In this document: in pieces, positions 27,061 through 36,529 of the stretch
How the letters are laid out: each line of letters starts with the position of its first letter
How positions within the stretch are numbered: the stretch's first letter is position 1
Assembly (NCBI RefSeq): GCF_026626635.1
Contig: NZ_JAPNKA010000001.1
Coordinates: 1-64,000, forward strand
Reading direction: 5' to 3'
Length of the DNA: 64,000 nucleotides
DNA from: Archangium lansingense
Lineage (GTDB): Bacteria; Myxococcota; Myxococcia; Myxococcales; Myxococcaceae
The notes under the pieces: model-generated
Told to the model about the DNA's origin: nothing
Seen by the model: only the letters and a program-made list of their open reading frames with translations
The model's database searches: none
Position numbers and translations under genes: made by a program

Positions 27061-27843
27061 ATGCCTGCATCCAAGCCGACCGCATCCGCCTCCGTTGTGC
27101 TGTCACGTCGCGAGCTCGACGCGGCCCTGTTCGACCTGGATGGCGTGGTGACGCGCACGGCGCAGGTGCATGCCGAGGCGTGGCAGCGACTGTTCGACGC
27201 GTACCTGGAATCGCACGCGCGGCGCAGCGGGGGGCACTTCCAGCCCTTCACCCCGGAGGACTACCGGCGCTACGTGGACGGCAGGCCGCGCCTGGATGGC
27301 ATCCGCTGTTTCCTGGAGAGCCGGGGCCTCACGTTGCCCGAGGGCTCGCCGGAGGATGGACCGGAAGCGGAGACGGTCCAGGGGTTGGGCAAGCGCAAGA
27401 ACGGCTACTTCCTCGAGGCGCTGGAGCAGCGCGGCGTGGAGGTGTTCGAGGGGGCGGTGGGGCTGCTGGAGCGGTTGAGGGCGGCGGGCTTCCGCACAGC
27501 GGTGGTGTCGGCCAGCCGTAACTGCCAGGCGGTGCTGCGGGCGGCAGGGTTGGAGCACCTCTTCGACGCTCGGGTGGATGGCGTGGAGGCGGGGAAGCTG
27601 GGGTTGCCGGGCAAGCCAGCGCCGGACACGTTCCTGGAAGCGGCTCGGCGATTGGGTGTGCCCCCGGAACGCGCGGTGGTGTTGGAAGACGCTCAGGCCG
27701 GTGTGCAGGCGGGCAGGCGAGGGCACTTCGGGTTCGTGCTCGGCGTGCGTCGTGCGGGCCTGGAAGGCGCGCTGGTGCGGGCCGGTGCGGACGTGGAAGT
27801 GGCGCATCTGGCCACCGTGAAGGTGGAGGAAGGAAGGCCTTGA
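27061..27843 (+). CDS. HAD-superfamily beta-phosphoglucomutase-like protein
   Basis: This 260-aa protein starts at ATG 27061. It carries HAD motif I FDLDGVV (nucleophile and acid/base Asp), motif II VVSAS, and a motif III/IV region GKPAPDTFLEAARRLGVPPERAVVLEDAQAG, the beta-phosphoglucomutase pattern. It heads a three-gene unit with trehalose-phosphatase and GH65 genes. Beta-PGM converts the beta-glucose-1-phosphate released by GH65 phosphorylases into glucose-6-phosphate, which fits the neighbours. The otsB start lies within 4 nt of the stop. Confidence 0.87.
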   Translation: MPASKPTASASVVLSRRELDAALFDLDGVVTRTAQVHAEAWQRLFDAYLESHARRSGGHFQPFTPEDYRRYVDGRPRLDGIRCFLESRGLTLPEGSPEDGPEAETVQGLGKRKNGYFLEALEQRGVEVFEGAVGLLERLRAAGFRTAVVSASRNCQAVLRAAGLEHLFDARVDGVEAGKLGLPGKPAPDTFLEAARRLGVPPERAVVLEDAQAGVQAGRRGHFGFVLGVRRAGLEGALVRAGADVEVAHLATVKVEEGRP

Positions 27844-27846
27844 GTG

Positions 27847-28659
27847 ATGCGGCCGATGCGAGAAGTGCCCCTGGCGCTGGCGCGTTGGGAGGAGTTGTCA
27901 CGGCGGCTGGAGGGCCGGCGGGTAGCCCTCTTCCTGGACTATGACGGCACGCTGACGCCCATCGTGCCCAACCCGGAGGACGCTCGGCTGTCAGAGGCCA
28001 TGCGGACCACGCTGGTGGCGCTGGCTCGGCACTACCCGGTGGCCATCGTGAGCGGGAGAGATCTGCCGGTCCTCAAGGGCTTCGTGGGGCTGGAGGGCGT
28101 GTTCTACGCGGGCAGCCACGGCTTCGACATCGAGGGGCCAGGCGGGCGGAGCTTCCAACTGGAAGAGGGCAAGGCGCTGCTGCCCGAGCTGGACGCGGCG
28201 GAGCGGGAGCTGGCGGCAGGGTTCGCGGGCATTCCGGGTGCGAGGCTGGAGCGCAAGCGCTTCAGCGTGGCGGTGCACTGGCGGCACGTGGAAGAGGTGC
28301 GGGCCGCCGAGGTGGAGCGGGTGGTGGACGCGGTGCTCGCGCGCCACCCGCGGCTGCGCAAGGGCGGGGGGAAGAAGGTGTTCGAGGTGCAGCCGGCTCT
28401 CGACTGGCACAAGGGCCGGGCCGTGCATTGGTTGTTGCGCGCCCTGGGCCTGGAGGGCGGGGACGTGCTGCCGGTGTTCCTGGGGGATGACCTCACGGAC
28501 GAGGACGCCTTTCAGGTGTTGGAGGGACGGGGACTCGGGCTGGTGGTGCGGGGCGAGGAGGTGCGGCCCACGGCGGCGGACTTCGCGCTGCGGGACGTAG
28601 AGGAGGTGCGCCAGTTCCTGGAGCGACTCATCACCCGGACCGGAGGGACGGCGCGATGA
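27847..28659 (+). CDS. otsB: Trehalose-6-phosphate phosphatase
   Basis: This 270-aa HAD phosphatase has motif [12 protein letters not shown] near residue 30, VSGRDL (motif II) and [10 protein letters not shown] (motif IV), the pattern of OtsB enzymes that convert trehalose-6-phosphate to trehalose. ATG 27847 is chosen; a GTG 3 nt upstream is also possible. It overlaps the GH65 start (ATGA at 28656-28659). No trehalose-phosphate synthase (otsA) gene is in the window. Confidence 0.88.
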   Translation: MRPMREVPLALARWEELSRRLEGRRVALFLDYDGTLTPIVPNPEDARLSEAMRTTLVALARHYPVAIVSGRDLPVLKGFVGLEGVFYAGSHGFDIEGPGGRSFQLEEGKALLPELDAAERELAAGFAGIPGARLERKRFSVAVHWRHVEEVRAAEVERVVDAVLARHPRLRKGGGKKVFEVQPALDWHKGRAVHWLLRALGLEGGDVLPVFLGDDLTDEDAFQVLEGRGLGLVVRGEEVRPTAADFALRDVEEVRQFLERLITRTGGTAR

Positions 28660-31115
28660 ATGGACCGCATTGGCTGTTCACCTACGAGGGCTTCGAGCCG
28701 CGCAAGGAAGGGCTGCGCGAGGCGCTCTGCACGCTGGGTAATGGCTATTTCGGCACGCGCGGGGCAGCGCCGGAGGCCGAGGCGGATGAGACGCACTACC
28801 CGGGGACGTACCTGGCGGGTGGGTACAACCGGCTGAAGACGGACCTGGCCGGGCGGGTGGTGGAGAACGAGGACCTGGTGAACATGCCCAACTGGCTGCC
28901 GCTCACCTTCCGGCTCGAGGGCGGCGACTGGTTCAACGCGCATGCGGTGCGGCTGCTGGAGTACCGGCAGGTGCTGGACCTGGCTCAGGGGCTGTTGTTG
29001 CGCACGGTGCGCTTCGAGGATCGGCAGGGACGGCGCACGCGGGTGGAGCAGCGGCGCTTCGTGCACATGCGCGACAAGCACCTGGCGGGGCAGGAGTTGG
29101 TGCTGGTGCCGGAGAACTGGAGCGGGCGGGTGCATGTGCGCTCGGCCTTGGACGGGCGGGTAGTGAATGGGGGCGTGCCGCGTTACCGGCAGCTCAACTG
29201 CAAGCACCTGCGCACGCTGGTGACGGAGGAGGTGGACGCGGAGACGCTGCTTTTGGAGGTCGAGACGGTGCAGTCTCGCCTGGAGGTGGCCGAGGCGGCG
29301 CGGACGCGGCTCTACGTGGACGGGCAACCGGCGCGGGCGCGGCGGGGGCTCGCCGTGGAGGAGGGCTACCTCGCGCACGAGTTCATGCTGGAGCTGCGCG
29401 AGGGCCAGCGGCTGGCGGTGGAGAAGGTGGTGACGCTGTACTCGTCGAGGGACCTCGCGGTGTCGGAAGCGGCGATTGCGGCGCAGCACGCGGTGGAGCA
29501 GGCCCCCGCGCGCTTCGACGAGCTGGTGGCCACGCACGTGCAGGCGTGGTGTCACCTGTGGCACCGGAGCGACCTGGACCTGACGCTGTCCGAGCCGGAT
29601 CACATCCACACCACCTTGCGGCTGCACATCTTCCACCTGCTGCAGACGGTGTCGCCACACACCATCGACCAGGACGTGGGAGTGCCGGCGCGCGGCTGGC
29701 ACGGCGAGGCGTACCGGGGCCACATCTTCTGGGACGAGCTGTTCATCTTCCCGTTCCTCAACCTGCGGTTGCCGGCCCTGACGCGTGCGCTGCTGCGCTA
29801 CCGCCACCGGAGGCTGCGGCGAGCTCGCGAGGCGGCGCGGGAGGCGGGCTTCCGCGGGGCCATGTACCCCTGGCAGAGCGGCAGCGACGGGCGCGAGGAG
29901 GGTCAGCGAGTGCACCTCAATCCCCGCTCGGGGCGGTGGATTCCGGACGTGACGTCGCTGCAGAGACACATCAACGCGGCCATCGCCTACAACGTCTGGC
30001 AGTACTATCAGGCCACGGCGGACACGGAGTTCCTGTACTTCTACGGCGCGGAGATGCTGCTGGAGCTGGCGCGCTTCTGGGCGAGCATGGCCCGGTGGAA
30101 CCCGGAGCTGCGGCGCTACGAGATTCTGGGCGTCATGGGGCCGGACGAGTACCACACGGGCTACCCGGGCCGGCCGGAGCCAGGGTTGGACAACAATTCC
30201 TACACCAACCTCATGGCGGTCTGGGTGCTGTGCAAGGGATTGGAGGTGCTGAAGCTGCTGCCCGGCGAGCGCCGGGACGAGCTGCGCGAGACGCTGGCGC
30301 TGGGCCCGGAGGAGCTGGCGCACTGGGAGGACGTGAGCCGGAAGATGCGCCTGGTGTTCCACGCGGACGGCGTGCTGAGCCAGTTCGAGGGTTACGAGCA
30401 GCTCGAGGAGTTCGACTGGGAGGCGTACCGGCAGCGCTATGGCGACCTCCAGCGGCTGGACCGGATTCTCGAGGCCGAGGGGGTCTCGCCCAACCGCTAC
30501 AAGCTGTCGAAGCAGGCGGACGTTTTGATGTTGCTCTACCTGTTCTCATCCGAGGAGCTGCGGGAGCTCTTCGAGCGGCTGGGGTACGCGTTCGACCCGG
30601 ACATGATTCCCAGGACGGTGGATTACTACCTGCAGCGGGTCTCCAATGGCTCGACCCTGAGCGGAGTGGTGCACTCGTGGGTGCTGGCGCGAAGCGATCG
30701 TCCCCGCTCGTGGAGGCTGTTCACCGAGGCGTTGAAGAGCGACATCTCGGACGTGCAGGGCGGGACGACGCCAGAGGGCATCCACCTGGGCGCACTGTCG
30801 GGGACGGTGGATTTGATGCAGCGTGCGTACACGGGCATCGAGGTGCGCGGGGACGTGCTGCACTTCAACCCGAACCTGCCCGAGGGGCTGACTCGGCTGA
30901 AGTTCCGGCTGCGCTACCGCAAGCACACGGTGGAGGTGGAGATCACCCAGGACAAGCTGGTGCTCAACAGCCGGTGGCCCGCCCCTGCTCCGCTGGAGTT
31001 CGCGCTGCGCGGCGAGCGCCACCAGCTCCAGTCCTGCGAGACACGGGAGTTCCCCATCGCGAAGCCGCCTGTTTCCCCGGAGCCGGAGTTGGAAATGCAC
31101 GGCGCCGGTCCGTGA
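28656..31115 (+). CDS. GH65 family disaccharide phosphorylase/hydrolase (trehalose/kojibiose/maltose type)
   Basis: This 819-aa protein has the GH65 layout: an N-terminal beta-sandwich (about 1-270), a linker, an (alpha/alpha)6 barrel (about 300-690) with the catalytic Glu in GPDEYHTG (near residue 498), and a short C-terminal beta domain ending in HTVEVEITQDK. GH65 members phosphorolyse or hydrolyse alpha-linked glucosyl disaccharides such as trehalose or maltose. The adjacent beta-PGM-like gene points to a phosphorylase releasing beta-glucose-1-phosphate. A 9-bp hairpin terminator follows. The exact substrate cannot be decided by eye. Confidence 0.88.
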   Translation: MNGPHWLFTYEGFEPRKEGLREALCTLGNGYFGTRGAAPEAEADETHYPGTYLAGGYNRLKTDLAGRVVENEDLVNMPNWLPLTFRLEGGDWFNAHAVRLLEYRQVLDLAQGLLLRTVRFEDRQGRRTRVEQRRFVHMRDKHLAGQELVLVPENWSGRVHVRSALDGRVVNGGVPRYRQLNCKHLRTLVTEEVDAETLLLEVETVQSRLEVAEAARTRLYVDGQPARARRGLAVEEGYLAHEFMLELREGQRLAVEKVVTLYSSRDLAVSEAAIAAQHAVEQAPARFDELVATHVQAWCHLWHRSDLDLTLSEPDHIHTTLRLHIFHLLQTVSPHTIDQDVGVPARGWHGEAYRGHIFWDELFIFPFLNLRLPALTRALLRYRHRRLRRAREAAREAGFRGAMYPWQSGSDGREEGQRVHLNPRSGRWIPDVTSLQRHINAAIAYNVWQYYQATADTEFLYFYGAEMLLELARFWASMARWNPELRRYEILGVMGPDEYHTGYPGRPEPGLDNNSYTNLMAVWVLCKGLEVLKLLPGERRDELRETLALGPEELAHWEDVSRKMRLVFHADGVLSQFEGYEQLEEFDWEAYRQRYGDLQRLDRILEAEGVSPNRYKLSKQADVLMLLYLFSSEELRELFERLGYAFDPDMIPRTVDYYLQRVSNGSTLSGVVHSWVLARSDRPRSWRLFTEALKSDISDVQGGTTPEGIHLGALSGTVDLMQRAYTGIEVRGDVLHFNPNLPEGLTRLKFRLRYRKHTVEVEITQDKLVLNSRWPAPAPLEFALRGERHQLQSCETREFPIAKPPVSPEPELEMHGAGP

Positions 31116-31131
31116 GCCCATCAAGCAACAA

Positions 31132-31162
31132 GGCCCCTGGAAGGCCGTGCCTCCCAGGGGCC
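31132..31162. terminator. Bidirectional hairpin terminator
   Basis: GGCCCCTGG and CCAGGGGCC form a perfect 9-bp stem with a 13-nt loop in the 72-bp gap between the convergent GH65 and M4 protease genes. Confidence 0.65.
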
Positions 31163-31187
31163 GTTCAACTCACTCCAGGCTCAGCGC

Positions 31188-33104
31188 TCAGGGCGTGTAG
31201 GTGCCCTTGAGCGAGGTGCTGGTGTACGAGGAGTAGCCGCGCAGCATCACGTAGTAGCGGCCCGCGCTGGTCTGGGCGGTCATGTTGCACGTCTCGATGT
31301 TGCCGCTCAGGTACGGACGGCAGCCGTACGAAGAGGTGGTCGGCTGCGAGCCGAACTTCACGTACAGGTCCGCGTCACCCGTGCCACCGCTCAGCACGAA
31401 GGACACCGCCTTGGAGGCCGGCACATCCAGGTAGTAGTGCTTCTCCGAGCCCGAGGCGCCCGAGATGCCGGCGGTGGCCACGCCATTGGTGAGGGCCGTG
31501 GCGGGGACGACCGGAGGCGGGATGCCCACGGCTTGCCAGGCCAGCGTGACGGCGTTCTGCTCGAACGAGCCGGTGCCGTAGAGCGCGCCCGCGGCCGCCT
31601 CCGTGTACGTCTTCGCCTGGGCGAAGGTGGTGGAGGCCGTGAAGTAGTCCGTGGCCGCCTTGTAGAAGATGGCGCCGGCCTTCTGGCAGCCGATGGCGGG
31701 CACCACGACGCTGGTCTTGCCGCGCGGGTGCGTGCCGCCCGTGACCAGCAGCTTGTAGACGAGGTTGATGATGCCCGAGTTCCAGTGCACGCCGCCGTTG
31801 TCGGAGGTGCCCGTGTAGCGCTCGGGGTAGTAGTCCGTCGACGAGCCGTCCTGCGTCGGGTTGCCCATGTAGCGCAGGGCGTCACCCGGGGTGGCCGGCG
31901 TCCACACGTCGTCGCCGATCAGGAACGTCGGCCCATCCGGCACCCAGTTCTTCAGCCAGCACTCGCAGTAGGAGGCGAAGATGTCGCTCAGGCCCTCGTT
32001 GATTGCTCCGGACTCGCCCGAGTAGGTGAGGTTGGACTCGGAGCTGGTCACCGCGTGCGTCAGCTCGTGCACCGTCACGTCCAGCGACTTGCCCAGCGGC
32101 GCGGAGTCAACGCCGTTGCCGTCGCCGTACACCATCTGGGTGCCGTTCCAGTAGGCGTTCACGTAGTTGGTGCTGTAGTGCACCGAGCTGCGCAGCTGCG
32201 CGCCCGCGCCGTTGTACGAGTCGCGGCCGAAGTTCTGGTAGTAGCACTGGTACGTGGTGCCCAGGTGGTCGTAGTTCATGTCCACGTGGGTGTCACTGGT
32301 GGCCGCGCCGCCCTCGGAGCGCTTGAGGGTTCCGGGCAGCGAGGTGCCGTTGTTGCTCGAGTACACCGCGCGGTTGAGCGCCGTGTGGATCTCCGCGGCA
32401 ATTTCCTCGATGGCGCCGGTCAGTGCGTTCACGTAGACGCGGTCACGGATGGGCAGCTCCGCGCCTTCACCTGTGACGAGCACCTCGTAGGCCAGCTTCA
32501 GGCGGTCGTCCTGGCTGGAGCGGATGTACACCAGGCGGGCCTCGCCCTCGGAGGCGATGTGGCGGCCCACCGTGCTGTCCAGAGCCGCGGCTCGGGCGGC
32601 CTCCGGAGAGATGCGCGCCTTGGCGGGGACGAACTCACCGTCACGCGCCGAGCCGTTGGCCGCATACACCCGGCCGTCCGGGTCCATATGGAGGATGAGC
32701 TCACCGCCAATCACCTGGAGGCCATTGCGGGTCTGCTCGTAGCGCAGGTGCGAGTGGCCCTGCTCGTCCACGGAGACCCGGCGCACGATGAGGTCCGAAG
32801 CGCTCATCCGGAAGGCGGGAGCGATGTGCGCCAGTGCAGCGGCAACGTGCTCATGGGTCTCGCGAGCCGACAGGCCCTGCACGGACGCGTCCGCCGCGCC
32901 GAGCCGGCCGCGAATCATGTACGGCACGCCATCCGCGTGAGTTCCGAGCACCTCCGCCGAGGGCAGCGCGGCGAGGGCTGCCCGGACCTCTCCGAGTCCG
33001 ATGTCATCGGCGCGCTTCTGGGTGACGGCGGCTTCCTCGGTCTCCGTGGTGTTGCAGGCCGTGAGCGCCAGCGAGAGACAGGCTGCGAGCATCCGGGTAC
33101 GCAT
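31188..33104 (-). CDS. Secreted M4 (thermolysin-family) metalloprotease lipoprotein with PPC domain
   Basis: This 638-aa pre-pro-enzyme has a lipoprotein-type signal (lipobox LTAC near residue 17) and an FTP/PepSY-type propeptide (about 45-235). The M4 catalytic domain (about 240-530) has zinc motif HELTH near residue 345 and the third ligand in GAINEGLSDIFA. A C-terminal bacterial pre-peptidase domain (about 545-638) ends in the SSYTSTSLKGTYTP segment. Myxobacteria use such proteases for predation and development. AAGGGGAA precedes the ATG. If the lipobox is used the pro-form is membrane-tethered until processed. Confidence 0.93.
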   Translation of the reverse strand: MRTRMLAACLSLALTACNTTETEEAAVTQKRADDIGLGEVRAALAALPSAEVLGTHADGVPYMIRGRLGAADASVQGLSARETHEHVAAALAHIAPAFRMSASDLIVRRVSVDEQGHSHLRYEQTRNGLQVIGGELILHMDPDGRVYAANGSARDGEFVPAKARISPEAARAAALDSTVGRHIASEGEARLVYIRSSQDDRLKLAYEVLVTGEGAELPIRDRVYVNALTGAIEEIAAEIHTALNRAVYSSNNGTSLPGTLKRSEGGAATSDTHVDMNYDHLGTTYQCYYQNFGRDSYNGAGAQLRSSVHYSTNYVNAYWNGTQMVYGDGNGVDSAPLGKSLDVTVHELTHAVTSSESNLTYSGESGAINEGLSDIFASYCECWLKNWVPDGPTFLIGDDVWTPATPGDALRYMGNPTQDGSSTDYYPERYTGTSDNGGVHWNSGIINLVYKLLVTGGTHPRGKTSVVVPAIGCQKAGAIFYKAATDYFTASTTFAQAKTYTEAAAGALYGTGSFEQNAVTLAWQAVGIPPPVVPATALTNGVATAGISGASGSEKHYYLDVPASKAVSFVLSGGTGDADLYVKFGSQPTTSSYGCRPYLSGNIETCNMTAQTSAGRYYVMLRGYSSYTSTSLKGTYTP

Positions 33105-33369
33105 GCGGTGTTTCCCCTTTCCGGCAGCGGTGCGCTACCGAAGAGGGAGAGCATGCGTGGCATTCAGCCCCGCAATCAATGCAAAAACAGACAGACAGGA
33201 CCGTGGCGCAGCTCTATGTCTTTGGGCTCACAGGCTTGCGGGCCTGCACCCGCTCGCCCGTGGTCGTTTTCCTCCACCGACTGAGCCAGGCGGCCGGGCA
33301 TGCAGGGGCCCGAGGGGCCGCCGTCCTCTCGCGGAAGTTCTGGCGGGCACGCACCGGTTCACTTCGGGT

Positions 33370-35343
33370 ATGCGCTCTGTGACCCGCCTCCTCGGACCCC
33401 TGGCCCTACTTCTCTCCGCGCTCCCGGCTGCTGCGGCCACCCCTGCCGTCTGGAGCGAGAGCTCCATGGTGAAGGTTCGCCCCGACACGGCCCCTCGTGC
33501 CCTGTCCGAGGAGATCCACCTCACGGCCGCTCGCAACGAGTTCGTCTCCTTCCAAGTGGCCCTGCATGGCGGGGACTCGGGGCTGCGGGGCGTGCGCGCG
33601 AGCCTTCCCTCGCTGGACGGCCCCGCGCGCATCTCGGGCCCGGAGGTCACCCTCTACCGCGAGGACTTTCTCACCACTCGCCAGCCTTCCACTCCGGACA
33701 CGCCGGTGGGCCGCTGGCCGGACGCACTGGTGCCGGATGTGGATGAGCTCGCCAACGAGACGCGCACCGCCTTCCCCTTCGATGTGCCCGCCCGCGAGTC
33801 CCGCGCCATCTGGGTGGACGTGCTCGTCCCCATGGACGCGCCTCCCGGCGACTACCTGGGCACCGTCGAGGTGACGAGCGATGGCCTTCGCGAGAACGTG
33901 CCCGTGCGCCTCACGGTGGTGGACGCCTTGCTGCCGAGCACCCCCTCGCTGGCCACCGCCTTCCTCTTGTGGTCGCCGCACGTGTGCCGCGCGCACACTG
34001 GCCGCACGGACTGCTCCCGTCAGGAGTTGGAGCCGCTCCTGGCGCGCTATCAGCGCCTCGCGCTCGAGCACCGCGTCACCCTCTCCAGTGCCTTCCCCCG
34101 CGTTTCCGGCGCGGCCACGTGGGATGTACCGGACTGGGCCTCCTTCGACGCCACCTGGGGCCCCTTCCTGGACGGCACCGCGCCCTCGCGGCTGCCCGGT
34201 GCGCGGATGACGAGCCTCGAGTACCTGGGTGAGTACTCGCCCCAGGCCCTGGCTGACTTCGCCACCCACTTCCGCGAGCGCGGCTGGTTGGAGCGCGCCT
34301 ATGCCTATGTCGGCGACGAGCCTCCCTTCGGCACTCCCTGGCCGGAGATCCGCGAGCGCGCCACCCTCGTGAAGCAAGTGGCCCCGGGCCTGCGCGTCCT
34401 CCTCACCACCAACATCCAGCAGCTGCGCAAGGAGCGCATGGAAGAGCTGGTGGATCTGCCCGTCCCCCTCATCAACCACATGGACGGCACCTCCGCGCAG
34501 TACTCGGAGTTCCTCTCCCAGCCCGGCAAGGAGCTGTGGCTCTACCAGAGCTGCATGAGCCACGGATGTGAATACGGCACCAATGCGCCGGAGAACAAGC
34601 CGGGCGCGGGCTGGCCCTCGTACATGCTGGACCGCTCGGCCGCGAAGGCTCGCGCGCTCGAGTGGCTGTCCTTCCTCTCGGGCGCCACCGGCGAGCTCTA
34701 CTACCAGACGGTGGGCATGCTGTCCTCGGCGTGGGAGGACCAGTTCCGCTTCAACGGCAATGGAGAGGGCACCCTCTTCTTCCCGGGCACGCCCCAGCGC
34801 ATCGGCGGCGCCACGGATGTGCCGGTGGCCTCGCTTCGTCTCAAGCTCATCCGCCAGGGTGTGCAGGACTACGAGTGGCTGAAGCTGGTGAGCGACGCTG
34901 GTGACCCGGACTTCGCCCGGCAGGTGGCTCGCGAGCTCCTCCCCTCGGCCTCCCGAGTGACGGACGACGGCGCCGCCTTCGACCGCGCCCGCCTGCGGCT
35001 CGTCCACCGCTATGTGGAGCTCACCGGCCAGCGCTCACCGGACGGCGGCTCCGCGGACGGCGGCTCCGCGGACGGCGACTCCGCGGACGGCGGCTCCGCG
35101 GACGGCGACTCCACGGACGGCCACTCCACGGACGGCCGCTCCGCACCGGCTACCCTCTCCGAGGAGCCGGATGCGACGGCCACCGGGGGTTGCAGCACCG
35201 GTGGCGGCACGAGTGCCCTGGCTGGCGTACTCGCCCTGGCGGCGCTGGCGTTCTCTGCTCGCCGGCGCGCCCACGCCCACGCGAGGGTCACCACCGGACG
35301 TGCAGGGCCTCGAAGCCGCGGAAGAGCAACGCGTTACTCTTGA
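33370..35343 (+). CDS. DUF4091/glycoside-hydrolase-like surface protein with MYXO-CTERM-type tail
   Basis: This 657-aa protein starts at ATG 33370 with a signal peptide (about 1-24, ending AAAA). It has a beta-sandwich domain (about 25-190), a TIM-barrel-like region, and a segment near 440-560 with YQTVGMLSSAWEDQFRFNGNGEGTLFFPG-like sequence typical of the DUF4091 family (RQGVQDYEWL follows). Seven pentapeptides of D-G-x-S-x type form a linker. A Cys-containing TGGCSTGGG motif, a hydrophobic helix and an RRR cluster follow, the pattern of the MYXO-CTERM surface-anchoring signal. The tail runs 24 residues past the basic cluster, unusual for that signal. The last 56 bp overlap the convergent P450 gene. 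Confidence 0.78.
   Translation: MRSVTRLLGPLALLLSALPAAAATPAVWSESSMVKVRPDTAPRALSEEIHLTAARNEFVSFQVALHGGDSGLRGVRASLPSLDGPARISGPEVTLYREDFLTTRQPSTPDTPVGRWPDALVPDVDELANETRTAFPFDVPARESRAIWVDVLVPMDAPPGDYLGTVEVTSDGLRENVPVRLTVVDALLPSTPSLATAFLLWSPHVCRAHTGRTDCSRQELEPLLARYQRLALEHRVTLSSAFPRVSGAATWDVPDWASFDATWGPFLDGTAPSRLPGARMTSLEYLGEYSPQALADFATHFRERGWLERAYAYVGDEPPFGTPWPEIRERATLVKQVAPGLRVLLTTNIQQLRKERMEELVDLPVPLINHMDGTSAQYSEFLSQPGKELWLYQSCMSHGCEYGTNAPENKPGAGWPSYMLDRSAAKARALEWLSFLSGATGELYYQTVGMLSSAWEDQFRFNGNGEGTLFFPGTPQRIGGATDVPVASLRLKLIRQGVQDYEWLKLVSDAGDPDFARQVARELLPSASRVTDDGAAFDRARLRLVHRYVELTGQRSPDGGSADGGSADGDSADGGSADGDSTDGHSTDGRSAPATLSEEPDATATGGCSTGGGTSALAGVLALAALAFSARRRAHAHARVTTGRAGPRSRGRATRYS
35041..35145 (+). 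repeat. Seven 15-bp tandem repeats (D-G-x-S-A/T) in the DUF4091 protein linker
   Basis: Seven consecutive 15-bp units based on GACGGCGGCTCCGCG encode DGGSA-type pentapeptides between the enzyme-like domain and the anchoring tail. Unit-to-unit differences are mainly at the third codon (G, D, H, R) and last codon. Confidence 0.85.
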
Positions 35344-36529
35344 TTCGCGGCGGCTGCGTCTCGTCCAGGCGCAGCTCCGGCATGCGTTGGAGCAGCTCTT
35401 CGAAGGCGATCTCCAGCTCGCGGCGCGCCAGGCCGGCCCCGATGCAGTGGTGCGCCCCGAAGCCGAAGCTCATGGGCTTGTGCTGGTGAGGATCTCTCGT
35501 GATGTCGAAGCGGTCTGCGTCCGGGAAGACAGCCGGGTCGTGGTTGGCCGCCGCCAGCCCGAGGAACACGACGTCTCCCGGGCGGATGGTCCGGCCGTGC
35601 AGCTCGAGGGGGTCCACCGCGATGCGGGTGGTGAAGGGCACCGCCGGGGCGAAGCGGATCATCTCCTCGATGGCTGACCGCAGCAGGGTGGGCTCGCGGC
35701 GCAGCTGCTCGAGCTGGTCCCGGTGGGTGAGCAGCTCGTACAGGCCATTGCCGAGCTGATCCGTCGTGGTGAGGTGTCCGGCCGCCATCAGCAGGCTGGT
35801 GTTGGCCACCACCTCCTCCGTCGTCATTCCTCCCTGCTTCTCCAGGCGCAGCATGTGGCTGATGACGTCCTCGCCCGGGGCACGGCGGCGCTCCTCGATG
35901 AGGCCCGTCAGGTACCGGTTGAGCGCGGCCTGCCCTTCGTTGGCTCGGCGGGCGACCTCCACCACGTTCGTGTTCGCCCCGGGGCTGGTCAGCTCGGTGA
36001 TGGGCTCTCCCCACTTGAGGATTTGCTCTCGGTCATCGGCCGGGATGCCGAGCAGCTCCGCGATGATGTGGGTGGGCAGCCGGAAGAAGACCTCGGGCAC
36101 CAGGTCCACCTGGCGCTGGTTCCGCACCTTGTCCAGCAGCGTCACCAGGGTGCGGCGCATCACCGGCCGCCACGTGTCGAGTACCTGCGGGCTGAAGGCA
36201 GGGCTCGTCTGCCGGCGCAGGCGCTGGTGGGCCACGCCATCCTTGGTGGCCATCTGCAGCTTGAAGCTCTCGATGACCTCGCGGATGGACTCCGGGCTCA
36301 GTCCCATGGCGCGGAACTGGTACGCCATCACCTGGCTGCGGTCGGCGCTCAGCCGTGGATCTCTCAGGCCGTTCATCACGTCGTCGTGACGCGTGAGGAA
36401 CCAGCCATGCAGCACCTCCGACCAGTGCACGGGGTCGTTCTCTCTCAACTCCTTGTAGAAAGGGACCGGGTCCAGCAGGTTTTCCGGTGCCACAGGGTTG
36501 AGTTGAAGCTTCCGGCCCACGCCCGCCAT
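35288..36529 (-). CDS. Cytochrome P450 monooxygenase
   Basis: This 413-aa soluble bacterial-type P450 starts at ATG 36529 with AGGAGG 5-6 nt upstream. The heme-binding loop is FGFGAHHCIGAGLARRE (Cys near residue 362), the K-helix EMIR fits ExxR, and the I-helix reads AAGHLTTTDQ near residue 248. The usual acidic residue of the A-G-x-D/E-T motif is replaced by Leu, which affects proton delivery in most P450s. No ferredoxin gene is adjacent and no biosynthetic cluster surrounds it, so the substrate is unknown. Its 3' end overlaps the convergent DUF4091 gene by 56 bp. Confidence 0.93.
   Translation of the reverse strand: MAGVGRKLQLNPVAPENLLDPVPFYKELRENDPVHWSEVLHGWFLTRHDDVMNGLRDPRLSADRSQVMAYQFRAMGLSPESIREVIESFKLQMATKDGVAHQRLRRQTSPAFSPQVLDTWRPVMRRTLVTLLDKVRNQRQVDLVPEVFFRLPTHIIAELLGIPADDREQILKWGEPITELTSPGANTNVVEVARRANEGQAALNRYLTGLIEERRRAPGEDVISHMLRLEKQGGMTTEEVVANTSLLMAAGHLTTTDQLGNGLYELLTHRDQLEQLRREPTLLRSAIEEMIRFAPAVPFTTRIAVDPLELHGRTIRPGDVVFLGLAAANHDPAVFPDADRFDITRDPHQHKPMSFGFGAHHCIGAGLARRELEIAFEELLQRMPELRLDETQPPRIKSNALLFRGFEALHVRW

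Noticed and set aside
28512..30362. Minus-strand open frame opposite the GH65 gene
   Set aside because: His/Arg/Gln-rich antisense translation with no motif; the GH65 frame has the GPDEYHTG catalytic block.
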